Shown here: positions 1 through 8,869 of the stretch, one piece after another
Layout: each line of letters begins with the position of its first letter
Position numbering within the stretch: the stretch's first letter is position 1
Origin: Hymenopellis radicata
Taxonomy: Eukaryota > Basidiomycota > Agaricomycetes > Agaricales > Physalacriaceae
DNA length: 11,996 nucleotides
Direction: 5' to 3'
NCBI GenBank assembly: GCA_015501595.1
Contig: JADNRX010001262.1
Span: 1-11,996, forward strand
Notes under the pieces: model-generated
Seen by the model: only the letters and a program-made list of their open reading frames with translations
Told to the model about the DNA's origin: nothing
Databases searched by the model: none
Program-made: the position numbers and the translations under genes

Positions 1-1185
1 GAACACCATTGACATGTCGATGTCCACATCTTCATCAGCGCCTTCTTCGTAATGTCTCTCTTGGTTTTCCATGAGACGTTTACCGTCTGGTCAGAAGAGG
101 TCTGGTTTCCAAACCTTGAACTTGTCTTCCCAGAGTGCCTCAACACTCTCGAAAGCGGACATAATGTACCTTGTCCATGCACCCGGTGGTTTCCTCATCT
201 CACGTCGTGGCGTTCTCTTCGATGCGCTTTCGAATCGCATCCCACCACCGAGCTTCAGCGACCCAATCCGCGCCATGACCTCTAGAGATTCACTAGGATC
301 TATGGCAGTTTGGAGAGGGGGAAGACCGCGAGATACACGCCGTTTGCGCTCATCTTCCCAAAGTTCCCGTACACTAAGTACAAAAGGTTCGTTGGGCATA
401 GCCGGAGCGGGGACCTTGAGTTCGTGATGATAATTGCGCGCTGTCAATTTATGTCTGTTTAAGATGTGATATGCTTGGGCGTCAACCTCAAGCGGCATGC
501 GCGATTGGCGAAAATGAGGTGAGGTGGGAAGGGATGTTATAGCCATCTCCTCATCCTCGTCTACACCTCGCTTCAAGGCGAAGTCGAGGTCAAGCCATCC
601 GCACCCATAGAGCCCAAAGTCGGCTAGAAACTGGGAGATATAGGTGAGATGACTTTCAAACACTCTAAAGCGTGTGCTCATTACGCTTCCGGACTGCAAC
701 AGAGTCACGGTGCGGCTGGAAAGGGAAGGGTCCACGACATAGATTTTCAAAAATGGCGAATAAGAGGAGTGAAAGCCATAGAAGTGGACGCCTTTGACGA
801 GCAAGACTGCTCGGATGAACTGGTGACGCGTCGAATCGGGCGGTCGTTTCATTGATATCGCAATAGCATGATTCAGCGAACGCTTGAGCTTGGCGGCGTA
901 CTCCCTGACTGCACAAAAGATGAGATGGGTGACAGACATCAACGCTGTCGTGTACTCACCTTTTCGTCCGTTGAGATCGCCCGTGTATTCTACGTAAAAG
1001 TATGGATACACTTGATGAATGTGAAGACAGCATTTTTTTCCAAGCGAGGACTGGCCGTAGACGCGGATGACAGGGACCTTTGGCAGCGTTGAGTTGTCCA
1101 AAGCTCCTGGCTGCTCCAAGACGTGGTCGATTTGGTTGATTCGTACGCGTAAGACAGGCTTGTTGCCGTCGCCGTCGTCGTCCAT
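1..1185 (-). CDS. REV3: DNA polymerase zeta catalytic subunit REV3, N-terminal part (partial, frame-disrupted)
   Basis: REV3 is the family-B catalytic subunit of polymerase zeta, which extends from lesions during translesion synthesis in the nucleus. Only the amino-terminal region is here; exonuclease and polymerase domains lie beyond the left edge. The start at 1185 gives MDDDGDGNKPVLRVRINQID, followed by the family's VPVIRVYG, HIHQVYPYFYVEY, SLNHAIAIS, VKGVHFYGFH, LKIYVVDPS, LLQSG and LEVDAQAYHILNR segments. An intron at 909..959 (GTGAGT...GTGCAG, 51 nt) has no stop and keeps the frame, so it is easily misread as 17 extra codons; splicing joins NGRK to VREYAAKLKRSLNH. Two frame problems are visible. 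Near 272 the conserved DWVAEARWWDAIRKRIE segment is readable only in a shifted frame (about 271 to 203), consistent with one missing base; the original frame resumes at GAWTRYIMSAFESVEALWED. A TGA at 91..93 then interrupts a frame that continues to the edge with an acidic EEGADEDVDIDMSM segment. Identity is secure; the exon structure after about 275 is not. Confidence 0.9.
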
Positions 1186-1498
1186 TATACTTGAGTCAAG
1201 AAAGATTCATTGGGTAACGTCATGGTCAAGAGGCAAGCACGATCGGAGGTTGACTTGTGACCATCATCATTATGGACGGACCCTCGCATCTATTGTCCCT
1301 CAAGGTTATGCGGGTCTCGGTGCGCCTTGTCTCTTTCTTGAAATTTACAGCTAATTTCCTTTCTCCAGAGACCTTCATTAGCCAGCGCATGGCAACCATT
1401 CTACTCCAGTTCCCCGTCCTTTTCAGTCCGTACCACTTCCCCAACGAGGTCCTTTCCGAGCTCTGAAGCATGTATAGGCTCATTCAACCGCGTCCATC
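1186..1498. promoter_or_regulatory. Divergent intergenic region between REV3 and TRAPPC13
   Basis: These 313 bp separate two start codons pointing away from each other, so they must hold both promoters and both 5' leaders. I see no convincing TATA box in the usual place. A short upstream ORF begins at the ATG at 1470 and overlaps the TRAPPC13 start out of frame. The longer open frames here resemble no protein family I know, and I treat them as chance. Confidence 0.55.
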
Positions 1499-3327
1499 AT
1501 GTCTCTTCAAGGAAATACACCTTTGTCTGGTCATCCCAAAACTCTGAGAGACTTCACTCAAGCGACTGAGCTCCTCACTCTCCCGGCATCCTTTGGGGCT
1601 ATCCAACTCGGTGAAACCTTCTCAAGTTGTCTGTGCGTGAACAATGAAGCGCAGGTTGACGTGGAGAGCGTTAAAATGACCGTCGAGATGCAGACAGTGA
1701 CGGCCAAGGTCTTGCTCGCCGAGTTTGGCGGACCAGATTGTCGTCTATCAGTCGCGGACACACTCGAGCACGTTATTCACCATGAAATCAAGGAGCTTGG
1801 TCAACACGTTCTTGCATGTACCGTGTCATATCGTCTGCCTCCCTCTGTCCGCATATCCGCGCAGAATCAATCAGAAGACAGTGCCGATCCCACATTGCAG
1901 AGCTTCAGGAAGTTCTACAAGTTTGTGGTATGCGCGATAGCCTCTCGATCAAGTTCCTACTCATGTACAATAGGTTGCTAACCCATTGTCCGTCAAGACC
2001 AAAGTTCACACTACGCGTTCTCCTTCTGCCATTCTGGATATCAACCAACGAGATAAAGTCTTCCTTGAAGTACATATTCAGAATATGACGCAGGAACCTA
2101 TATGGTTCGAACGCATGATCTTCGAGTCTGTGGACGGCTGGGAAGCACAAGACGCGAACAAGGTTTCTGGAGGCAGAGAAGAAGATGGTCTATTCTCTGC
2201 CTCCATGGAGCTGATGCATCCGCAAGATATGCGGCAATACATCTACATCCTCAAGCCCAGTACTTTAACGTTAGAGCCTCCGATATACACTCCTGGTACT
2301 TCCATACCTTTGGGAAGACTGGACCTCTCGTGGAGATCATCATACGGCGAACCTGGTCGCCTGTTGACGTCCATGTTGTCCAGACGCATACCCTTGCCCT
2401 CTTCCACGCCGAAACCGAACCAACCAGCTTCAGCCCTCCCTCCCTACCTCAAACGGACAGTCGTTGCGTCTACTCCTGGGTCTACCACGCCATCACGTCC
2501 AAATTCCCCAGGTCCCGGTTCACGTCCTGGCTCTCCCTTCAAGAATCGCCCAGCTTCCATGGGACCTGCACGTGTGCAATCTCCTCCTCCCGCAACCCAA
2601 CTCAACCCACTTCCCGCTCTTGATGTCAACTTACTCGTTACAGACATGGACCGGAACGCGATACGAGTTGCAGCATCCGTTTAATGTGAGAATGACTCTA
2701 ACAGTATCTACCTCCATCCCTTTTGAGAAGCGGCATTACAATCGCGTCGTGACGTTGGCGGTACAATCTATCGAACCGCAGGGCAAAGTACTGCCAATTG
2801 CGCCTCCTGTGCAGTTGACGACCTCGGAGCCTTTCACGCGGATAGCTTCGCCTGGTATGCCCACTCCTACACAATCCCCCACATCCACTGCATTCAGCTC
2901 CCCCGTCGTCCAACAACGCGTTTTAACCTCGTCTCCGCGACAAAACACGGTCGAGCTTGGTCCTTACAACACTCAAGTTCTTCTTCCGCTACCATTGTCA
3001 CATGCCGCCTTGCCATCCAACAATATCAGTTATTGTGGGCCTTCAGCGATCATCCTTGATCCCGTACAATTGGTGGATGCGGAAGGCCAAGATGCTGGCC
3101 CAATACCACAACGAAAGGTGCATGCTGTTCAAGAGTTTGACTTGACGTACATGGCTCTACGGCCAGGGTTTACGACGTTTGGAGGTCTCAGGATTCTGTT
3201 GATAGAGGACAAGTTTGTTGGTGTGATACCTGGGATGGAGGATGAGGTGCAGACACCGCAGGGACAGACGGCGCAGGTCATTAAGGAGTGGGAAGTAACG
3301 GGCGAGGTTTGGGTTTCGTCGCAATAG
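1499..3327 (+). CDS. Trafficking protein particle complex subunit 13 (TRAPPC13 family)
   Basis: This is a subunit of the TRAPP III-type tethering complex, the Rab1/Ypt1 exchange factor acting in ER-Golgi traffic and autophagy. Exon 1 (1499..1927) encodes about 143 residues ending FRKFYKFV. An intron at 1928..1973 (46 nt, GTATGC...AATAG) joins it to VANPLSVKTK, the family hallmark. VFLEVHIQNMTQEPIWFE (about 172 to 189), WRSSYGEPGRL (about 263 to 273) and a C-terminal immunoglobulin-like region with PGFTTFGGLRILL also fit. Residues about 281 to 357 form a Pro/Ser-rich insert, probably disordered. The frame changes near 2670. Either a 49-nt intron 2625..2673 (weak donor GTCAAC, acceptor TTGCAG) is removed, giving 577 aa, or a small indel is present, because the would-be intron reads DVNLLVTDMDRNAIRV, which fits the conserved strand before PFNV. 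The start follows from alignment and from being the first in-frame ATG after the intergenic region. Confidence 0.88.
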
Positions 3328-3649
3328 CATCCAGTATCTAGATGTACTCCAATGTACGTTCGGGCCATGTATCATTGTATGATACAACAAGTGTACAGTA
3401 ACAGGTCGGCTGGATGGCGATCATCTAACCATTTATGGCAACTAGTAGATGAACTAGGTTTGGGCTGGTTGACTCTGGCTTGCACGAGGACTGCTCTTGA
3501 CCTCTTCCATCATTGGACTTTTGACAGTTCTGTTCCAAAGACTCGGCTCGGGCTATTCACTCGGTTAATAGTGTCATTTACATGACTGGATACGTTCTCG
3601 CATTTAAGATGGGCGCCTTTGGAAACAAGCCCACAATTCTATCGCTGCC
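3328..3649. other. Intergenic region: TRAPPC13 3' end and SNG1 promoter
   Basis: This 322-bp spacer separates two genes on the same strand. It contains a perfect 8-bp inverted repeat with a 3-nt loop at 3368..3386, 41 bases after the TRAPPC13 stop. No supported gene or TATA box is visible. The short open frames here match nothing I recognise. Confidence 0.5.
3368..3386 (+). repeat. Short perfect inverted repeat in the TRAPPC13 3' region
   Basis: TGTATCAT and ATGATACA flank the loop TGT, so the transcript could form an 8-bp hairpin. Its position just after the stop codon suggests a 3'-UTR element, but the AT-rich stem is weak and no function is shown. Confidence 0.35.
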
Positions 3650-5238
3650 ATGAGTCGTCTCTCGTCTCTACTTGAAGAAAAACGACCCCACAAGGATCGC
3701 CCTCTCTACTCCTCCAACTTTCACGAGCTCCCAGAACGCAAGCAGTTTTTGCAGATATTCGTCTCTGCATGCTTTGCCATGATAGTTGTCATGTTCGCGG
3801 TGTTCAGCATCTACTGGGTGCGCTTTGGAAGCTTCCAGCGCATCCTCTACGCGGCTGGATAGTGGATCTGGATGGCTCTGCGGTTGGACACGCTGTGTCG
3901 ACAGCACTCGTGGCGAGCTCCCGAGCGGGGTCGAAGATAGCTTGGGAGACATGGTCAAGGAACGAAGATACAAACGAGATTGCGACTCTTGTGAGGGAGG
4001 AGAACGCATGGGTCGCTGTCGTTGGTGAGTCATTTTCATTTGGCATTTCTGACATTAAGCCTTTGTATGCCTAAAGTCAACGTCAATGCGACAAGAAATC
4101 TCGCCAACCCCACACCGGGATACGATCCAACTCGGGCGGTGACAATCTACGCTACCGAAGCTCGGAATGAAAACGCGTTGTAAGCATTGTATCTTGGACG
4201 GTCTATATGAACCTTTGACCCGTTCTGTTCAGTCGGACCTTGATAAGACCAATCACCGAAGCTACTCTGTCAAGCGTTTTCCAATCATTTGCCATGGCGC
4301 GCATCCAGAACATCTCCGCAGACGCTTTCAGCGAGCTGGTGTCTGTCGCGCCTCAAGTTATAACGGAGCCTCTGTCATATACGCTGGTCAATCTTGCGCC
4401 ATTCGATATTCCAGTGTACGATGTGTCTGTTCATTGACGTTCTAGTTCTTTCTGAATCAATATTCTAGTGCTTCAGCGATGACGTTCGTCGGACTCATCT
4501 ACCTGCTCATCTTGTCGTTCTTCATCATTATGATTGGCGTGAATGCACGCCTCATGTCAGGTCTCGAGTCGCTACTCAGCACGGCCTCTCTGATACGTCT
4601 GCGCATGGCCTGTACTTTCATCGCCTTCTTCTTCTTGTCGTTGTTCTATTCTCTATTGAGTGTGGCGTTCCAGGTTGATTTCACTCGAAAGTGAGTGCAT
4701 CGAAGCTGTCTGTCTTGAATTCATACTGACTTTTGCAAGGTTCGGCCATTCGGGCTTCTTGGTGTTCTGGATGGTCAACTATGTAGGGATGCTTGCTGTT
4801 GGTCTTGCCCTTGAAGCCATGCTCTCGTTGATGACACAACGATTTGTACCGTTCTTCATGATATTCTTCATAGTTGGTAAGCAGCCGCAGAGTACGTCTG
4901 TGGCTTATTCTCGCTCACAATTTTCTCCGAAGCGAATGTCTCTGTATGTTTCATGCCCATCGATGTCCTGCCACGCATTTTCCGATATGGTTACGCCATG
5001 CCTTTTTATAACGTGTCCTGCGTCGTGCGGACCGTCCTTTTCGGTACCAAGAACCAAGGTAATGCTTCTCAAATATCTCTTCCTCTGTTGCGACTCTGAC
5101 AGCGTCCCAGTCGGACTGCATTTTGGCATTCTAATCTCTTGGGTGGTCGTTTCGCTGATAACGCTTCCACTGTTCACCTGGATAACTCGAAGATCCGTTG
5201 TTCGGAGTGCTCGGTCAACTTCGAATGCGGCAAGCTGA
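3650..5238 (+). CDS. SNG1: SNG1-like DUF3533 membrane protein (nitrosoguanidine-resistance family)
   Basis: DUF3533 proteins are multi-pass membrane proteins; yeast Sng1 is linked to drug and nitrosoguanidine resistance and to plasma-membrane lipid asymmetry. Exons are 3650..4024, 4077..4179, 4233..4415, 4469..4690, 4740..4876, 4933..5058 and 5111..5238; all six introns (49 to 56 nt) are GT-AG and phase-consistent. The order is an N-terminal membrane segment ending VFSIYW, the GWIVDLDGSAVG start of the extracytosolic domain, NVNATRNL, then a membrane domain with five hydrophobic stretches (TFVGLIYLLILSFFIIM, RMACTFIAFFFLSLFYSLL, FLVFWMVNYVGMLAVGLAL, FFMIFFIVANVSVCFMPID, FGILISWVVVSLITLPLFTW). 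The RYGYAMPFYNVS segment is typical. The frame breaks once: after TACTGG (3812..3817) the next codons read GALWKLPAHPLRGW only after a one-base shift, consistent with one G lost from the run at 3816..3818. With that base restored in length, the exons total 425 codons. Family confidence is high; the exact orthologue is less certain. Confidence 0.82.
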
Positions 5239-5580
5239 TAGGATACAAAAAGCTCTTATGGAGCCAAATGACTTCCTCCTCACTTCCTCACCATTATTGC
5301 ACATCGTATATATAATATTTCCAAAAGACAGCTTTACTTTGTGGACATTCAAATGAGATTTTTTTGGTGGTGCGCCACATCTCTGATCTGATTATGTGAG
5401 AAGGTAACACTCAATACCGTTCTCTGTAGGCGCCGTCGCACTAACTGTACAAAGGATTTGGCATTGGAATGTGATAAGAGATGCTTGGTGGAACAAATGT
5501 CAATTAATTTACCATTGTCCTGATATCGATGCTATTAACGTGGTATATTATGTACTTCCAATTTCAGTCCAACACCAGGC
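5239..5580. other. Convergent 3' intergenic region between SNG1 and VMA13
   Basis: The genes on both sides end here, so this 342-bp spacer should contain two 3' UTRs and polyadenylation signals. A TATATATAATAT tract at about 5307..5318, some 70 bp after the SNG1 stop, could be a fungal 3'-end efficiency element. An imperfect hairpin lies at 5355..5383. I see no gene. Confidence 0.5.
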
Positions 5581-7387
5581 TCAAACCGTCACCCACGGCT
5601 GGCTCACAAGCTGCTGCACAGACACCAGCGCACGGTACCGCACGTCCGAGTCCGTGTGTGTCATAAGCTCCATGACCCGCGTCTTCCCGCCGAGGTCGGT
5701 CACCAATCTATGTTCAAGTCAGCACTAATTGGAGGAAACTGAAATGACGCCTCACTTCTTTCCACGTTCGCAGTGCTTCACATATTGACCTACGTCATGC
5801 GCTGCAACGGCGAGTACGATGGGATCCTTGGATTCATTCAACAGTTTCAGAAGCGTCCTGTCAGGGCAGGTTAGACAAGCACTTGTGGAAATGGAACAGC
5901 GTACTTCAACTGTGCGGCGTCATGTTCGTTGAGTTTAGTCGCGTTCTCTTTCCAGAAGTCATCCGATTCGTGGACTGGCGACCAAGACAAATGACCAGAC
6001 GAGAGTTCAGACGCGTATTCATCGTAAGTTCTGAGAAATAACGTTAGTAGCACCGATTTGGGAACGTATTGAACATACGTCAGACTCTGGAAGTTGACAG
6101 TAAGCTCATCTCTGAGGAACTGAATATCTTCCATGATATCTTCGTCTGACCATTTTCGCCCGGCCAGATTCTTGACGAATGGAAGCAGCTGCGAAACGAG
6201 CATGGCAGGAAGGTTGGCTTCAGGCGCCTTGATGACGAGATTCTGGGGCGTAGTGAGTATCATTCGTAGAATATAGGAAGGTAATGTACCTTGAAAGTCG
6301 CGACAATGACACGGATGACCTTTTCTTTAATTGCGCCTTTAGCAACATCGATTAAGAGGGGGATTATATTGCACTTCCTAGGAATCGTTTAGCATTAAAC
6401 CCGTATCGAAGCAGACAACTCACTTGTCTATTTGTTCGGCGATGTTTTGCTCAAATGAGAGCAGCCACAATGAGAATGCGACTTGGTAGCTCATTTGGGA
6501 GGACGGATTGTGTCGTAGGATCTCCATGAATCTGGAATAATAGGTAAATGTATATCTGGATGATGAACGGATGCAAACGTACCCGTTAGTAATGCCTTGT
6601 ATAGCCCAGACGGCTTGGCGACAGTCCTGTCTGGTTAGGAGAGCCTCGAGATATTGAACGGCAAGATCGCGCTTGTTGGCAGAGGGGTCTTGCACGAAGC
6701 TGGCCAAGGAGGTGAGATAAGTGTGCAGAATGTGGGTGGGGAGTGAAGAGGCCGGGTCTCCGCTATGCAAAGAGTTAGAGACATTGCGCAGATTGAGTAA
6801 AAGGTCAGTACCATAACAAAACAGTCAAAATCTGAGCTGCCTTGAGTTGAGTAAACTCGTCATCACTCTCCGATAGCGCCCTAGAGATGGTTGAGTACAG
6901 CTGATGCTGCATATTCGACAGACGCACTTAAGGAGGGGTCCATGGGGAAGGTCTGGTTCACTTTCCGCGGTGCGAGTATACAGCGCAACCCGCTCCTCAT
7001 GATCTGTAGATAACACTTAGGGCATTCGACTGGAAGGTCAAGTAGAGACATACCTGCGAGCGAGTCGGCTATGAGGACCAGTATGATTTGTATTGTGTCG
7101 ACGCGGGTGAGTTTCTTGAGCAGACGCAGATACAGTAACACATAGGCTGGACCATCGGATAGCAGGACGGAGTCTATCTTGGCCTTGGGCTGTCGATCGA
7201 CCTTCTTGATGAGCGCCAGTTCGTCCAAGGTGACGAGGCCTGCTCGCTGATATCCCTGAGTGGTCGTTGAGTGCTCGTCGTCGTCGACAGCAGCGGCGAC
7301 GACGCTTACCTCCCACGGCACCGATTTTGAGCGCACGTTGGCCGACGCCGACCTGAGATAGTCATTCGATAGCAGCGATACCGACAT
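5581..7387 (-). CDS. VMA13: V-type proton ATPase subunit H
   Basis: Subunit H links the V1 and V0 sectors of the vacuolar ATPase, activates ATP-driven proton pumping in the assembled enzyme and inhibits ATP hydrolysis by free V1. Eleven exons assemble without a break into 1320 nt (439 aa): 7387..7310, 7255..7054, 7003..6928, 6880..6812, 6762..6583, 6531..6424, 6377..6290, 6242..6079, 6030..5905, 5857..5756 and 5707..5581. All ten introns are 46 to 54 nt, GT-AG and phase-matched. The N-terminal ARM/HEAT-like superhelix begins [11 protein letters not shown]...[13 protein letters not shown] and includes [10 protein letters not shown] and [14 protein letters not shown]. The C-terminal domain carries [12 protein letters not shown] (from about residue 296), WSPVH (338 to 342) and [12 protein letters not shown] (from 379), followed by [14 protein letters not shown] and a short tail. 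Length and motifs are normal. An ATG at 7441 would add residues unlike the family, so 7387 is preferred. Intron 1 (7256..7309) is 54 nt, stop-free and able to fold. Confidence 0.97.
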
Positions 7388-7504
7388 TGAAGTATGATGA
7401 AACGGCGTCCAGCCATGGCAGCAATAGAGGCCTTCTCCCACGCCCCACGTGGCAAAATATTCGAATTATGCCGAATTTCCTGATTTATTTCTGCACTGAC
7501 CGCG
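7388..7504. promoter_or_regulatory. Shared 117-bp divergent promoter of VMA13 and mL46
   Basis: The two start codons face away from each other with only 117 bp between them, so the core promoters must be shared or overlap. A palindromic CCACGTGG, which contains the CACGTG E-box, lies at 7445..7452. An AT-rich stretch at about 7454..7480 lies on the mL46 side. Co-regulation is an inference from this geometry. Confidence 0.6.
7446..7451. promoter_or_regulatory. CACGTG E-box in the shared promoter
   Basis: The hexamer CACGTG is extended to the 8-bp palindrome CCACGTGG. It is the core site for bHLH factors such as the Cbf1, Pho4 and USF types. It sits 53 bp upstream of the mL46 ATG and 58 bp upstream of the VMA13 ATG, a plausible activator position for both. 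The sequence cannot show which factor binds, or whether any does. Confidence 0.45.
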
Positions 7505-8498
7505 ATGTTGCCCCGGAGAGTGCTGTCGACATGTAGTCGTCGCTCACTGTGTATACCCATTTATTCTGCTTTTATTCCTTTACTTATCATTATCTACTAG
7601 ATTCCCGGTCACTGGCAACGGTGGTGGGCGACACTGCAACCTTGCCGCCTATGGAATCGCCTCCGAAAAAGGGCCCAAAACCGCTCATAAACACGGCCAT
7701 TATCCTGAATCGCTCCCCCATTCTCACGCGCACTCTCAGTGACTTTGAAATTGCGTACCACGCCTACCAGGCTCGACTACGACGCGCACTTCATAATCCG
7801 TTTCCCTACGAGTTTTACTTCAAGGAAGGATCCATCATTGAAACGCGCTTCGTCGTTGAAGAGCGCAAACGGGAACGCGAAGCCTTTGGACCCAGTTTCG
7901 GTCTTGACGATGATCTCGACAAGGCGAAGGCTGCAGCTGCACGAGCTGCTGCTGCCCAGCTCGCCGAGCAGGAGGGAGAGCACGAAGCTATGATGCCGCG
8001 TGAACATCCTGCCGACATTTCTAATAACGTGGAGAGCCTGGACCGTAAGGGAATGCGAAACCTATATCTTGTGCTGAAGACGACAAACAAGGAGGACCGG
8101 GAAGTGTGGCGGTTCCCGCAAGGGAGAATACAAAAGGGCGAACTTTTGCACCAGGTATGCATTTTACCTCTCCAAGTCACCTGTCTGACTCTGTATGTAT
8201 AGGCCGCGCAGAGAAGTCTAGCAGACGAGTGTGATCAATACATGGACAGCTGGATTGTCAGTCGGAATCCCATTGGCGTTTATCACCCTCCAATACCGGA
8301 GAATGAGCCTCGATCTGTAAGCATTCTGTTTTGGTTCTGATGCACTTCTCACTCTCTCTTTAGCAAGCAACGTTCTTCTACAAAGCCCACATTATGGCGG
8401 GCCAAGTCCGACCTACAGAGGGAATCAATGGCTTTGCGTGGTTAACGAAGCAGGAGATTGAAAAAACATGTCGACAAGCACTACTGGGACCGGTGTAA
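7505..8498 (+). CDS. Mitochondrial large ribosomal subunit protein mL46
   Basis: This is a mitoribosomal large-subunit protein (mL46; MRPL17 in yeast, MRPL46 in animals). Four exons, 7505..7550, 7601..8154, 8203..8316 and 8364..8498, give an unbroken 849-nt frame (282 aa). The first exon is only 46 nt. Its MLPRRVLSTCSRRSL, joined to YSRSLATVV, is a basic, Ser/Arg-rich mitochondrial targeting sequence. The alternative is to read through the intron from an upstream in-frame codon, which inserts an unlikely MYTHLFCFYSF leader. The N-terminal mL46 domain shows INTAIILNRSPILTR (about 45 to 59) and NPFPYEFYFKEGS (about 81 to 93). An Ala-rich charged helix follows, then a Nudix-like region with WRFPQGRIQKGE (from about 185). 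The Nudix catalytic box is degenerate: the expected RE-x-x-EE is replaced by RSLADE, fitting the structural, non-hydrolytic role of mL46. The last exon carries FFYKAHIMAGQV. Introns are 47 to 50 nt. Confidence 0.93.
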
Positions 8499-8869
8499 AA
8501 GACATTCTATCCGACTATTAAGAGGCGTATAATAATAATCTAGCACCTATATATACTGCGCGGGACCGAGAGTGGGTGAACACTCTCAGGCGCGTCATTC
8601 TGCTGTCCACTACTGTTCTCTGCGCTACACTTTGTTGTCGTTCAGTTATGTTTTTGCTTGTTCCTCACTCATGCGCGCGTTGACCTCAAATCGCGTCTCA
8701 ACTGGATGTTTCGAGTTACTGGACTTGACTAAAATGCTCTTGAACTTGAAACCTGGTTGAAACTAGTAGCCTCATAGTTAATCATGTCTTAGCGCGGCGC
8801 CCTATACGGAGGTTGAAACGTTGAAGGAAATGGGTTGACGTTGCCATCGGCCTTTCTCCTCCGACCATC
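8499..8869. other. Intergenic region between mL46 and the exonuclease-like gene
   Basis: This 371-bp spacer follows the mL46 stop. TATAATAATAATC (about 8528..8540) and TATATATA (about 8548..8555), 30 to 60 bp after the stop, could be 3'-end processing elements. An open frame at 8572..8760 resembles no known protein and looks like chance. I see no clear TATA box before 8870. Confidence 0.45.

Noticed and set aside
1226..1483. Minus-strand open frame of about 85 codons between REV3 and TRAPPC13
   Set aside because: It resembles no known domain, lies inside a divergent promoter, and its composition looks like chance.
3819..3838. A tiny intron explaining the SNG1 frame change
   Set aside because: The only GT...AG pair here (GTGCGC...TTCCAG) is about 20 nt, too short for splicing, and would remove family-like residues.
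3650..3862. A complete small membrane protein of 70 residues
   Set aside because: It looks like a one-TM protein only because the frame breaks at 3817. The next frame continues the DUF3533 protein without a gap.
7549..7654. Unspliced N-terminal extension of mL46
   Set aside because: It reads through a good GT-AG intron and gives a hydrophobic aromatic leader unlike mL46. The short upstream exon gives a better targeting peptide.
8572..8760. Plus-strand open frame after mL46
   Set aside because: It has no recognisable motif and no intron or conservation signal. It is probably intergenic.
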